64,000 nt of DNA, taken from positions 8,379,501 to 8,443,500 of the forward strand of contig JAPTOF010000005.1 in NCBI GenBank assembly GCA_028554755.1, in the 5' to 3' direction. Positions 44,189 to 57,300 of this stretch are shown here, one piece after another. The stretch's first letter is position 1. The number at the start of each line of letters is the position of its first letter. The DNA is from Cordia subcordata (taxonomy: Eukaryota; Streptophyta; Magnoliopsida; Boraginales; Cordiaceae). The translations under genes and the position numbers were made by a program. The notes beneath the pieces are model-generated. The model did no database searches. It had not been told where the DNA came from and saw only the letters and a list, made by a program, of their open reading frames with translations.

Positions 44189-46677
44189 TTATTTATAGGA
44201 GACAATTTCTTGTCCTCTAAGATAAGGGTTGCCTTTTACATCAAACCTTCCATAACTATAATTTTGAGTCTCCATAGGACTCTTACGTAATTTTAATATC
44301 GGTTTGGGTTTCGCACTCAAGTCACAACTCAACAAATTCTTCCCTTTGTGAAAAGTGCTAAGAATCTCTATAGTAGATGAGAATGTCACTCTTCTCTTCT
44401 TCACACTTTTCCATTCCATCTCTAAGCGTGGTGTATCCCTCTAAGTCGCACACGTGCTTCTCGTTCTTCCTTTTTTTAAGAACTAGCTCCTTTCCACAGT
44501 ACACTTTGCAACAATCTCCCTTACCAATATACTTGTAGCCTCTTGACACTAACTCACCTAGAGAAATCATGTTGGACTCACAAGATAACGCATACCTCAA
44601 ATTTGAGACGGTCTTCATGCTATCATTGTTGATCCTTAGTCTAACTCTCTTATACCAGTGATCTTTATCTTCTGGCTGTTCCCAACAATAATATATCCAA
44701 ACTTCTTACCAGCTCTATCATTGTAGACGTGAAATGTTACAGCTAAATCCGTTACCCAGTCAGTCTTTTTTGAGCCTCCAATAACGTTCCCGCTTATTGC
44801 CATCAAACAGCACTCGACATCGTCACTATCATCACCCTCAACTAGGTTCACTGAGTCCTCACCATAAACCTTCTCATTCCCTTTAAATCTCTATTCTCTC
44901 AAGCTTTTCTTGTCTTTCTTCAATCTAGAACATCCGGATTGGATATGACCCTTTTCTTTACAGTAGTAGCATTCTCAGGCTTTTCATGTACACAGTTTGT
45001 TAAGGATGGTGAATCTAAAGAATATATAAGTATGGATGTATTTTTGAAGTATAAATATAAGATATTTGAGTGCAAAACCTGTTTTAATTTTGAAATCAGC
45101 AATATTGAGTTTTATGTTTTAAGCGGATACTTTTAGAATATAACGAAAGATAAGGCTTGAATCATAAAGCACTTAGAAAATTACCTTTTTGTGCCACACT
45201 ACTAGAACTAATAGCATGACTGGAAAAGGTGCTAAGTTGAGTCTATATAGCCATTAGAGAAGACAACAATTTTTGAAGCATCTCTATTTGCTCCTTGCTA
45301 AATGAACTTTTGTCAAGTTTCAATGAAGGGTTCTCAATGGTCACATGGTTTCAATGACCTTCTTTTTCACGAGCAGGCTTTTAATCAGTTAGCTCTCCAT
45401 GAATCTTCCAGCAAGTTTCTCTTAACTGTCCTTATTTCCTCTAATAATTACACCATGACCTACCATTTTTGTTCTTTTGATGATTGTCTGGAATAAAAAA
45501 CTAAGTTTTTAGGTTTCACGAGCCTTTTTTGACTCTCGTCATGGTGAACTTTAGGAAATGCCTCCAAGGCTAAGAAGAGGCTTTGTTGTCTTCCTTTGAT
45601 TTCATCTAAATTTTTGTTTAAGCCTAAAAAAAAATTATAGACTCGTTTTCCTTCAACAACTTTCTTATGTAATAATCCATTAATAGTACAAGACCAATTA
45701 TAAACCTCAAATGTATCAAGTTGATGCCATAGAAGAGTGAGAGTATTGAAATATTCAATTACTTATTGTCTTGATGCATGTTGTGGTGGATGTAGAGCCT
45801 AAATCTACAATTAAAGTTTAGGTTAGAGCCTTAAACCCATTTTGATTTGGAGAAGAAGGTTTGGTACGATGTCTTATGTCGTTAGCTATGCATTACCATT
45901 GCATTTAAAGGAGGGTTTGTTACATTTAAGGCTAGAATTATTACGCGAGTAATTTGAACAATTAGGATCAATCAATTGTGGTCTACCAATTAAGATTAAT
46001 CAATTAGGGTCAATCATTGATCCTAACTGTGGACTTGCCATCAATAGCGCTCCACAACTTTGCTATTCTTAATGCTTGGCCTCGGTCATGCTTACACTTA
46101 GCCCAATCTTAGTAATTTTTTATTGCTCTTCTTGGCCCAAAGCTATATAAGCCAAATGTGGGCTCTTCAGAGGACGCCTTCAATTTGGACAATCTCTTAT
46201 GCGGTTTCTTTATCAGAGAGTGTCTCTTTAGCCATATCCTAGATCTCTTTAGCAATATTGAATGCTAGAAAATTTTTGCCAATGTCAGTGGTCATTGAAT
46301 TAATAAGCTATGACATGACCATGTTGTTTTCTACCATCTACTTCTTGTAGGTAACAATAGTGTTCTTTGGTGCTTTTGATGCCCCAGTGATATAGCCTTC
46401 TTTCTCTTTTCCTCGAACGAACATAATGATGGATTGAGACAATTACAAATATTTTTGACCATTTAGTTTTATGAGCACTTGAAGGTCTCATTTGATGAGA
46501 GATTGAAGATGATGATGAAAGAGTATTTTCCGAAGAGGATTGAGAGGATGTGTTGGTATTCATACCAAATGATGAGCCTGCATTTTGGCATGATTCAAAG
46601 TTGTGAGAGGATGAAAAATTCAACTGAAAAAAGCACAAAGAAGATAATCAGGCAAGATTAAACCTGCTTTGATACAA
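44189..46677 (-). pseudogene. Copia gag and pre-integrase relic, truncated
   Basis: Read on the - strand from 46677. A primer-binding site (TGTATCAAAGCAGG, 46663-46676) is followed by a copia Gag. Recognisable parts are IGKNFLAFNIAKEIWDMAKE (about 46270-46210), EYFNTLTLLWHQLDTFEVYN (about 45760-45700) and KGRQQSLFLALEAFPKV (about 45610-45550). A CCHC knuckle lies near 44970-44925 (CYYCKEKGHIQSGC). Next come a protease-like remnant and the pre-integrase domain at 44618-44358 (SNMISLGELVSRGYKYIG). Stops are frequent, and the region 44990-45230 breaks the similarity. Integrase core, RT, RNase H and a 3' LTR are missing. Confidence 0.8.
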
Positions 46678-46935
46678 TGAAGAAAACAAAATAGAGATAT
46701 GGAGAAATACAAATTTCAAATGTTCTAAATTTTTCATCCCTCAAGTGAATAGGAGTGGTTGTATATATAGTGTAAAAGATGACTGCTTACCAAAAAGACT
46801 GAAAATAGAACTCTAAAAAGGAAAACAAAATCAATCAACTAACGGTAATTATGTGAATTAAGTAATCACTCAATTTTCTATTTACAATGAAAGAAAATAG
46901 ATCAATCATGCTTGATTTAGGCTTGGTTTTTAACA
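46678..46935 (-). repeat. 5' LTR of the - strand copia relic
   Basis: On the - strand it begins TGTTAAAAACC and ends TTTTCTTCA, directly before the primer-binding site. A TATA region (CACTATATATACAACC) lies in the middle. About 258 bp. No partner LTR is found at the left, so no duplication can be tested. Confidence 0.65.
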
Positions 46936-46968
46936 GGTACGACTATAATGACTGAGTAAAGTATTATG

Positions 46969-47438
46969 TAGCGCCCTTCAAGTATTGTAATATTGTTCTT
47001 TTTTAAGTATATTAATGGCAAGCATAACTTTTTTATATTTTTGTTTATTAATTTTTTACTATCGAATTATAATCCGTGGATTATAATCATTGGATATAAC
47101 ACCTTGTAAGTTATTTCTTTAAATTTTTATATTTTTTCCCTTTCTTAATTATAATAGGTGAATATACTGTAACACTTAGATTAATAAGATTAAAAAGCAA
47201 GTATTTAAAACTCACGACTGTTTAAATTGAAGACATATACATTTAATAATAATATTTTTAAAACAAATTTATTAACTTTTAACCGTATAATTACTAATTA
47301 CATATAATATAATATGGTATAAAATAAATAATTTGGCAATCGTGACATCACGACTAGTTATGATAAAACACCAAATGGAGGTCAATATAATTTCAGATTG
47401 TTAAGAGGATTATTCATAATTATCATAAATAGAAATAA
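46969..47438. repeat. Duplicated segment, distal copy upstream of NLE
   Basis: It matches 47439-48148 in order: CAAGTATTGTAATATT, TTAATTTTTTAGTAT-like, GTAAGTTATTTCTTTAAATTT, TTATAATAGGTGAA, GATTAAAAAGCAAGTAT, ACATATAATATAATAT, AGTTATGATAAAACACCAAA and TGGATTATTCATAAT-like sequence. Divergence is several per cent, so it is not recent. AT-rich and non-coding. Confidence 0.85.
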
Positions 47439-48148
47439 GTGCCCCTCAAGACTCAAGTATTGTAATATTTTTTTAAAAAAAATATATTAATGCCAATCAT
47501 ATTTTTTTATATTTTTTAATTAATTTTTTAGTATTGAATTATAACCCATGGATTCTAATCATAGGATATAGCACCCGTAAGTTATTTCTTTAAATTTTTT
47601 CTATTTTTTCCTTTTCATAATTATAATAGGTGAACGGAGAGAATGAATTAAATGCCTCATTTTTTTTAAATAACTAAAACGTCATGTTTTTAAAACTAAT
47701 GAGTAAAATGTCACAAAACTCAACTTTGAGTTTTCAAAACTCGAAGATTTGTTTTTCAAAAGAAAAAAAATTCAATATTCGAGTTTTCAAAACTCAAAAA
47801 TGCATTTTGTGGCATTTTATTCATTAGTTTAAAAAAATATAGTATTTTAGTTTATCAAAACTCAAAGATGCATTGAACTCATTTTTTGATTGTATTGTAA
47901 ATGATAAGATTAAAAAGCAAGTATGTAAAACTCATGGATGTTTAAATTGAATACATATACATTAAATAATAATATTTTTAATAAATTTATTAATTTTTAA
48001 CCATATAATTACTAATTACATATAATATAATATAAAGTAAATAATTTAACACTCGCGGCATTGCAAAGGTATTACAATTAGTTATGATAAAACACCAAAG
48101 GGAGGTCAGTATAATTTCAGAAAGTTGAGTGGATTATTCATAATAATC
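47439..48148. repeat. Duplicated segment, proximal copy ending at the NLE leader
   Basis: The second copy of 46969-47438. It is longer by about 250 bp because of a foldback insertion at about 47635-47895. It ends about 60 bp before the telo-box of NLE, so it forms the gene's immediate upstream region. Confidence 0.85.
47635..47895. mobile_element. Foldback (MITE-like) insertion in the proximal copy
   Basis: Absent from the distal copy, which gives an empty-site comparison. Its two halves pair: AAACTAATGAGTAAAATGTC... against GGCATTTTATTCATTAGTTT, and GAGTTTTCAAAACTCG occurs as a local palindrome. Exact ends and target are unclear. Confidence 0.6.
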
Positions 48149-48207
48149 GCAAATTAGAGGACCCATCTTGTACAATAACGACTAGAAATATTTCCATAAA
48201 CCCTGCG

Positions 48208-48220
48208 AAACCCTAAACCC
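48208..48220 (+). promoter_or_regulatory. Telo-box of NLE
   Basis: AAACCCTAAACCC, containing AAACCCTAA, lies 100-112 bp before the ATG, with a second CATAAACCC just upstream. Telo-boxes near the transcription start are typical of plant ribosomal-protein and ribosome-biogenesis genes, which agrees with the NLE product. Confidence 0.65.
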
Positions 48221-48319
48221 TTTATCTCTCCGTTTCTCTTCTTGTTTCTGTGTGGTTGTGTTTCATCCCACAAGGCTCCGCGCAAACGTCGTCGTTTCAG
48301 CTGCTGTAAATCGTTAACG

Positions 48320-51300
48320 ATGGAGGTTGAAAGGGTAACGAAGGAGAGAGAGCTGAACAACAGCGTGATGTGTCAGTTAACGGACCCAGAAGGAACGCCG
48401 TTAGGCGCTGCGTTATACCTTCCCCAAAACGCAGGCCCCAAAGAGCTCAACCAGATGGTTAATCAGCTTCTCAAAAATGTAAATAATTCTCTCACTCAAA
48501 ACGATGCCGTTTCAATACTCTTATAGTTTATTCATTTCAAAGTAGTAATTTTCTTTTTGTTGCTTTTAATTTTTTTTTATGGTAGTTGTTAAGAAAAATA
48601 TCAAATTATCTTTTACAAACCGAAATTTCCCCCTTTTTTTTTTTTAAAAAAAATTCTTATATTTTATTTCTTTGAGCTACGTTTGGTCAAAAAACAATCT
48701 TTTTTGCTTTTCTAGTTTTATAGTGATTCTCAAATTTAATTGCTCAGAAATGTCGAGATTGGACCATTAGTTGGTGGTTTGTGAATTACAATGTGGTGGC
48801 AAACATGGTAATTGTTTACCTTGGGGCATATGGAGTTTGTTTCCGTCATAAGTTTATCATCAGTCCTTTGACATGTTTGGATGTCCGAGGAATTTTAGAT
48901 GTTTCTTGTTGTCTGTATTATATCATCAGTGCGCAGAGCAAGTTGTTCTATCGTGCGTGTTGCCAGCAAGTTCCTCTTTGATGAATAGGAAGAGAAATTG
49001 GATTTTGTGATTACCGAAAAATCTAGTCCTTGCCCTGGGTAGTTCTGTGATATATAGGGCGAGGAAATGATCCTTTCTGAGTGTACCTGACATGTTTGTG
49101 TTCACCGAATTGGGCTAGTGTTCAAATTTTCTAATGATGGATTTTTCGAGTAGTGTTGACCTAGCTCTTTCTTACCGCCACTTCAATTGGAAAAAAAGAA
49201 GTATTAGTTGAAGAAACAAAAGTCAGTAACCACGTAACTTGTAATTTGGATAAATTGTTATTTAAGGGCTGATATTGATGATTGTTGGATTTTTTGGGTT
49301 TTCAGGGGGAAAAGTTGCCTTATGCATTTTACGTGTCAGACCAAGAACTTCTGGCTGCACTTGGATCATATCTACAGAAAAACAAGGGTAACTACAGTGC
49401 GAAGGAAACATGAAAGTGGTGAATTTATCTTTCAACAAAAGCAAGTAGATTGATTGTTTGGTTTTCCGATATTTTTCAGTGTCTGTGGAGAAGGTCCTGA
49501 CAATTGTTTATCAGCCACAAGCAGTCTTTAGAATTCGTCCAGTTACTAGGTGTTCTTCAACTATTGCAGGTATGTGTTTCATCAGTTCATTATACATTCC
49601 GAAATTCAAGCTTATGTATTGTCCTGTAGATAATTTGTTTGGTTTGTTTGCCATTTTACATTTGTCTTGCTGTCCTAATGTAATTCTATTATCTATCCCT
49701 TTTTCTTGATCTGTATTCTTTGGTTGAGACTTGAGATCAAACATATACTTTTTAAGATGCTGGCATGATTGGTCACCTTATGGAACTGCTAAAAATTTAT
49801 TTCTGGTTTGATGATGGGTTCTAATTTAGAGCTTGGTTCATATAACCTAAATGGTATACAATTATGGCTCTTTATCTGTAAAACGAGACATTAAGCTCCT
49901 ACACTTGGTTCTCGGTAAATGACATTTACTTCCTCTTCTTTATTTTAGAGCTACAATAGATGCGTGGAAATGATGCTCCCCCCACCCCCCACCCCCCACG
50001 CCACCCCACCCCACAAAACCCCTTCGTTTTCCGCTATCTGGTATTTATTTGTGAGCAGCTTGCTTGTTTGCCAAGTGCTTTTGTATTTTTTTGGTAATTT
50101 ACACTCTTTGCACATCAAGAGACTTACTAGGTAGTCTTACTGCTTTGTAATTTTGTAATTTTGTAATTGTAACTTTTCATCTAAATCTTGTCTTCTGCAT
50201 AGGAGTACTTTTGCATTTATTTGTCTTTGGGATTTATAGTGTTCTCCTCTTGGGGTCGAGTGATAATCTTTCTATTATTCTCTGATAACTGTACACAAAA
50301 GATCAATGGTTCATGAGGCTGGTATAGTAAGGGGACTAAGTGGAGTTGCCAAGTAAGAGGTGAAGCAGGTCCTAGATGACTTCTCTTTTTATTGTACCAT
50401 CCTAGATTAATATGAAGTGATTACATGCTTAGATAATGTTATGAATTAGAATGGCTGGTGTATCAGTTATTTCTATCATGTGTAGCATCTACCAGAGATA
50501 ACTTACATTCCAGAAGTGCTTGTGATGGATAGCTATTTAGCTAGGCAATTTTACAGCATGTATGACTGAGCAATACAGCTCAGACCAGTTGATCTATCCA
50601 ATATGCCGGAATCCCCCAAAGGTTTTTGTAGAGAAATATCCTGGCTCGATGCATGATGCAATCATGAACTCACGCTACAGAACAGACTCAACTTTAAGGT
50701 CTCTTGTTTGTGTATTATTAACTGAAATGAATAAGCATAACTAGAAATTATAAAGCTATTTGGAAAAGATCAGGCCTTCCGTATCAGCTTGGTTGTGTTA
50801 AGTATCTTCCATTTGGATGATGGCCAGAGGATCTCTCTAACATGCCTAAACTCCCAAGATTTATTTAAATCAAATTTACCTAGTGCATTGCATGATGTAG
50901 TCATGAATTCATGTCATAAAGACTCCTTGGTGTTTTAACTGAATAAGCATACATTAACGTTCGGCAGCTTCAGAAAAACTAAAAATTTTGATACTATGTG
51001 TGAGTTTGGGAATGTAAGTGTTGTCTACTTATAGACTGCATAGGCTCTTTGATCAATTTTTAAAGCACCAGACTCCGATAAAAATTGTTGCTTTTCTAGT
51101 TTCCTTGGTAAGATATTGTCTGAACGTCTATCCTACCGTGCACTTCTATTGATTAGGATCTGATGCATTGTTTTCGTCACTGCAGGTCACACAGAAGCTG
51201 TGCTTTCAGTTGCCTTTAGTCCCGATGGGCGGCAATTGGCAAGTGGCTCAGGTGATACCACAGTTCGTTTATGGGATCTGAATACGCAAACTCCACTGTT

Positions 51301-54300
51301 TACATGCAAAGGTTGGAATCTAAGTCTTGTAAATATGAAGTCTTGTAAATATGAACTTATGTCCTTTCTGGTGCCTTGTTTACTAATTGCGACATTTTTT
51401 AAATGTTTAGAAGATTAGTAAGCTTGGTCAGTCTGGAGAAATTATCCAATGGAGTAGATGTTCTACTATAAACTGTATGGGTGCTCCCTCAATCTTGTCT
51501 GCACTATCACTATACATAATGGCCAATGGCCTTAGGGATTAGCATTATAGAGATACAGGAATGCTTCTTTTGTTTCCTTGCTAGTAAGGATAACAGTGGC
51601 TTGATCAAGTTTTTCCTTAATGTCATGACTATAACAGAGATACCCTGCATGCCCTGGCAGGCATTTCCTCTCTTTCTTGGGTGGGCAAGAGGAGTTCAAT
51701 TTGTATTTTTGTGACGTGGTAAGCAAGTAAATAGGAGAAATGCTGTCTGCTTGTGGTGCACTTCAAAGAGTAGCCTGCGATAGGATTAGCTCTTAGTTGA
51801 ATATATCTAGTTGATGTAGAATTTTGCTTATCAATATGGTATAATTGATCCATTTAGGTGTTTATCACCTTGTTTATAGCTGTAAACTTTTTCTGTATGG
51901 ACCACAGAATTGCATCATCGGATCTCCTCATTAATTAATGTGATTTTTTCTTCTTCTAAAGGTTGCTAATGTCGGCATTATTAACCTTCTCTTTCTCCAG
52001 GACACAAGAATTGGGTTCTTTGCATTGCATGGTCACCGGATGGTAAGCACCTTGTCAGTGGAAGTAAAGCTGGAGAACTTCAGTGCTGGGATCCGCAGAA
52101 TGGGAAGCCATCAGGCAATCCACTTATTGTTAGTGTCTCTCTACTTAAAATGTTTTCTTTCTAATCAATGTGAATCCATTCTTATAGTTTCAACTTCAGT
52201 GAATTCTTTCTACTAATACCTAATTTCAGCTTTAGCTGCATTTGTGGTAGCAAGTCTTGGCTCAATTTTTTGGTTTTCCATGATGTTGAGGTTTTATTTT
52301 TGGGTATTCGCCTACATTATTGGTTATTCCTTATTTTCTTGCATCAATCTAGTTGTTTGACACCACAATTTGAATTCATTGAAGTAGAGTCTTACTTTGA
52401 AGGGGCTCTGCAATGCATGCGTTATCTTCTTGCCTCTCATTACTGCACCTTCCTCTGTTTCGCCCCCATCCTTCCATCCCACATCACCTTAAGAGAGAGG
52501 GAGGTAGAGCTAGTCTATATTCTTACTTCTCAAAAATCCACAATTGGCATGCAAGCAAATCAAATATGTTGTGTTTCTGCGGAAAGAAGGAGAGATTCTG
52601 ACAGAAAAAGAGGACGAGAGATACATATTTGGAACAGTGATGACGTTAATCATCATAGCCTTGTATGCTCAAAGCTCTTACACATAGATGTCATATATGC
52701 ATCTATTGCGTCTTGTAAGGGGCAAATAATCTTAAAAGGGGTGGGGTTTTGGGGGGGGGGGTTGAATTAAGATTATACTTTCTTTTTCAAGAAAATTCCC
52801 AACAAAAACATATCTGGTCACTTAAACAATTAGTCAAACAGTTAGCAAGCAAGAGTAATAAGCAAGTATAGAGCAAATGAATGGGGTCAAGAAAATGCCG
52901 GACTTTTAGGTGATTCGGCCTACGTCCTTCGCCTAGGTATTCTCCCGTTAGGACTTCAACACCTTTACTAGTGTGGATGGTTCTTCAAAAGTTGGTGAAG
53001 CACAAACTAACCACACACCTCTTTGAAGCCCACTCCAAAAAACCCCAAGTGGTACACCTCGCTAAGGATTTCAACACACTTTCTTTTGTTAACTATGATT
53101 TTCACAATCTACCCTTCAAAAGTGTGTAAAGTACAAGGAGTAAAGATTTGAAGGTTTTAATAGATGTACATCTCACAAGCAAATATAGTAAAGTAATAGC
53201 TCTTATTTGCTCAAAGATTTCACAATTATAGCTCAACAGAAATGATTTCCAAGCAATAAAGATGTGTGAAATTGGTAGGTATAGCTTAGAAATGCTCTTG
53301 AATGCTCAAAATCAATGCTTGGGCAAAGTGGGTGAAGAAGGGTTTTAAAAATACAAAATAACGGTCATAAAACAGTTATGGCGTTTAATGCAGCAGACCA
53401 AGTCGACTGGGGTAGGTGACTGGCCGCAAGCCAATATGGTTGATCCAGTTGCCTAGGTCGATTGATCGGCTAGGGTGACTGATCTGCACCTAGAGTTTTT
53501 GTTTGGCCTGGTAGACCCTCTCTATCAATCGGTCGACTGACAGGGGTGACTGGCCGTTGCAGAAAAAATGCCTTTTCACCCTTAATACATGTTATACAAA
53601 CTCCTTTGAAGGGATGATGATTTTGCCATGTAAATGAACTTCAAAGGAGGTCTTTTAGCGATCATTCAAACCTAATAACATATTTTTTCAAAGCCTGTGA
53701 AGATCATAAGAGATTTTTGCAAGTATAGAAAATTTCAAAGATTGCTCAAAACGAGTTTAAAAATGCAACTACAATGCAAGGTTCAAGAAAATCATTTGAA
53801 TAGAGCTACAAGTTGTTTTTCTAAGGCAAACACAAGAAAGCACTTGAGCTGGTACCCCTTATGTCACCTCATCTCCTCCTTATGTCTCCATTTCTTGTTC
53901 ACGAGAAACTCTTGAACTATTCACTCTTGGAATCAAGTGCAATGCTTCATCTTGACATTAGCTTCTTCAAACCAAGCAATGCTTACATCTAGCTTAATGA
54001 ATTTCTCAAGACAAGCTCACAAGGTATTTTAGCAAACACCAATGTAATCATAATTTTCATCATCAAAACAAGATTAAAACCAGTGTAAAGCAAACACTTT
54101 CTCTGATACACCTTAGACTTGCTGTATGTTTATTTTATCTTTACTATATCATTTCCTTATACTTACTGTATATGCATATCGCTCATAGAATAAGGGATTT
54201 TCTTCCATGCTTGATCATGAATGGTGGACATGTCACAGGGACACAAGAAATGGATAACCGGTGTATCTTGGGAACCTGTACATCTGAATGCTCCATGCCG

Positions 54301-57300
54301 TCGCTTTGTGAGTGCTAGTAAAGATGGTGATGCGCGTATATGGGATGTTTTGTTGAGGAAGTGTGTTATTATTCTTTCTGGCCATACACTGGCTATAACT
54401 TGTGTGAAATGGGGTGGAGATGGAGTGATATATACTGGGTATGTCCTCTGAAGTTTTCAGTTCTGGATCTGAATTCTAAATGTTCTATTGTATCTTTTCT
54501 AATTGTTTTAACCTAGCCATGTAGAATTTCTTTAACATATTATTTGAAGTACGCACGTGCTATTTCGAGAATCCCTTCAAGTCCAGCAACAATTATACTA
54601 ATTATTGTTATTTGCACCTTATGGTACCTCTTACCTGCAAGAATACCATTACCTTGTGATGTAAAATGATGTAGAAAGTGAAAAGAAATCTTAGTTTGCA
54701 CCTTTGCTATGCTCAATTGTTATATACTCTATAAGAATTCCCTTTACACTTGCAGATCTCAGGATTGCACTATTAAAGTGTGGGAAACTTCACAGGGCAA
54801 GTTAATTCGTGAACTGAAGGTGAATTCCTGTGCATTTTGTCAGATTTGACTATATCTGAATGTTATCTTGCTGTCTTGTGGGACACCTTGTGCAACTCAC
54901 AGGTGGGCAAGATTAAGTTAAAACTCTAAACAATTTTCTTTTTTTTTTTTGGTTAAAATGTAATGGAGGGCTTAATTTTTAGCAAAAAAAAGAAAAAAAT
55001 GGAACTTAATTTTGATGGAGGTTCCTGATGTTGAACTTCAAGAATAACTATCCTGCTGTATAAAATTAGAATAGCTAGGGGTGTATAAATTTTCCACTAA
55101 TTCATCTTATTTTCCCTTTGAAGTTTCTGCATTCTTATTTGTATTTCTCTTAACCTTGACTTTTGTTGGTTTTTTCTTTTAAACACCAAGTTTTGACATA
55201 GATTATTATTTTTCCACCTTTGATGATTTTTAGTTAGCCAGCCTGCTTGCCATTTGCTTAAGTTTGCAACCCACTTTTAGGACCTGTTGTGTGTGAATGC
55301 ATGCAAGATTTTCTAGATCAGCAGTTATGGATACATTAAAAGTTCAAAAACAGTTTAAAGCTTCTTGTCATGGATTGTTGACATTTTTGGCATATTAAAT
55401 TTAGAAGAATTTGTTTTAAAATCATTTCACTTGACATCTGAGATTCAATTGATTATATGAATTATCAGTTATGTTTTTGAATGCTAATAATCAAAACTTA
55501 ATGGAATGACTGACAGGGTTTCTAATTGTCAGTTGGTATGGCCTTTCCTAAGTCTCACCATTCTTGTATTTTGAGCTAAAATTTCTTAAATTGTAGGGTC
55601 ATGGGCATTGGGTTAATTCTTTAGCATTGAGCACTGAGTATGTTCTTAGGACTGGTGCTTTTGATCACACTGGAAAACAATATTCATCTCCTGAGGAAAT
55701 GAAGGAGGTAAGTTCCATCCGAGCTTAATTGATGCCATTTTAAGATTGTGGTTTCTTATACTTCCAGCATAACATTATTTTGATTCCGAACTTGTGAACT
55801 TCATTATCCTTCATCTTCAGTTCTGAACCCTCCCCCTCTTCTGGAAAAGTGTCAGTCTTGTTATTTTTCAGATACTTTCTGTACTAAACATTACCTTTCC
55901 ACTAGAGGCACAAGTACCAAGAAAGTAACATGAGAATAAGAATTGGAATCAAGACATGACATCTCAACTACTTTGAATTTGCACTTGGCACACTAGAAAT
56001 TCTTCTGTAATATATGACTTTTCTGTTAAGCATGGACACATTTTTGAAGATGTGCATCGTGTAGTATTCACAATGTATAGTTGGTGTTTAAGATGATGGG
56101 GTCATATTTCTGCTAGCAAGGAATGAGCAAATGGGCACTTGTGGTGATTAACTGTACACAAGTTTTCTAAATGATCATTGAGTCCAGGAGCTAATCCAGT
56201 ATCTAGTCTTTGAAAATCCATAGTAGTTTATTTATGCCTCCTATTGTTTGCTACGATGTATAGGCCAGAACTGTAGTGATAATTTTCTGTTAGGACAAGA
56301 TTTTACCGCAAAACCTAAATTCCAGAATTTACTGATTGATGGACCATTAAAATAGAGATCATTTTCTAGGTGCCTGTAACTTATGCAACAGTAAATCCGC
56401 AAAAAAAAAAAAAAGGAAAAAAAACTTATGCAACAGTATTTGAGGAGTCTGCCATGTGTGAAAGGCTAAAGTAAACTGGGTTTGACATTATCCCCTTTGT
56501 TCTTTGGGGGCGGGACACACAGGGAGAGGTTCAGAAAGTTCCACTTGTAGAAATTATAGCTGTCACAGGTAGTAGGGTGGTGTTGATGGTTGTAATAGTG
56601 AAAAGTTTAGTATTTGGGGAAGTTTTTAACAAGGATAAGATGATTTGTCTGTGGACTCTCAAGCATTCTACGTGACTGTTAGAAAGGGGAAGGGGAGGGT
56701 GCAACTTGTTTGTCAGCAAAGGGAAAGTATAGATTGTTGCCTTGTGTTGTTTGGTGGTAGCTGGAGAGAAAGGAAAGGGAAGTTTAATGCGAAGGCTTTT
56801 CCTCCCGCCAATCAAACAAGAGCTATCAACTTCAGTTCCACCTACTCTGTGCTTTCACATCCAACCAAGCATATGATATGTCCAACTTAAGCAAATGAGA
56901 AGCAACATAAAACTTGAGCTTGGTTCAGCCCACTGAATGAATCCACTTCTTTAGGTTTCTTCTTATTCCTCTGGTGCACCTTTGCTTTTTCGTTGCTACT
57001 TACAATCAACACCTTGTTACATCAGGTAGCTTTAGAAAGATACAACAAAATGAAAGGCAATGCTCCAGAGCGATTGGTGTCTGGATCAGATGACTTTACC
57101 ATGTTTCTATGGGAACCTGCTGTCAGCAAACACCCCAAAACCCGTATGACGGGACATCAGCAGGTATGGCTGTTCCTCACTGTGCACCTTTGTTTATTTG
57201 ATATTTTAGTCTCCCAGCTAGCAAGTACCCCATTCCATAAATATACATTCTAGTTAGGCAGATCAACAGCATTATAAACTGCAGGAATGTAATGGAAGAA

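Noticed and set aside
44939..45136. A 65-codon + strand frame in the copia relic
   Set aside because: It lies partly antisense to the CCHC knuckle region of the - strand gag and shows no family features.
56531..56815. A 94-codon - strand frame in NLE intron 8
   Set aside because: Low-complexity intronic sequence with no recognisable family, and on the opposite strand to the gene.
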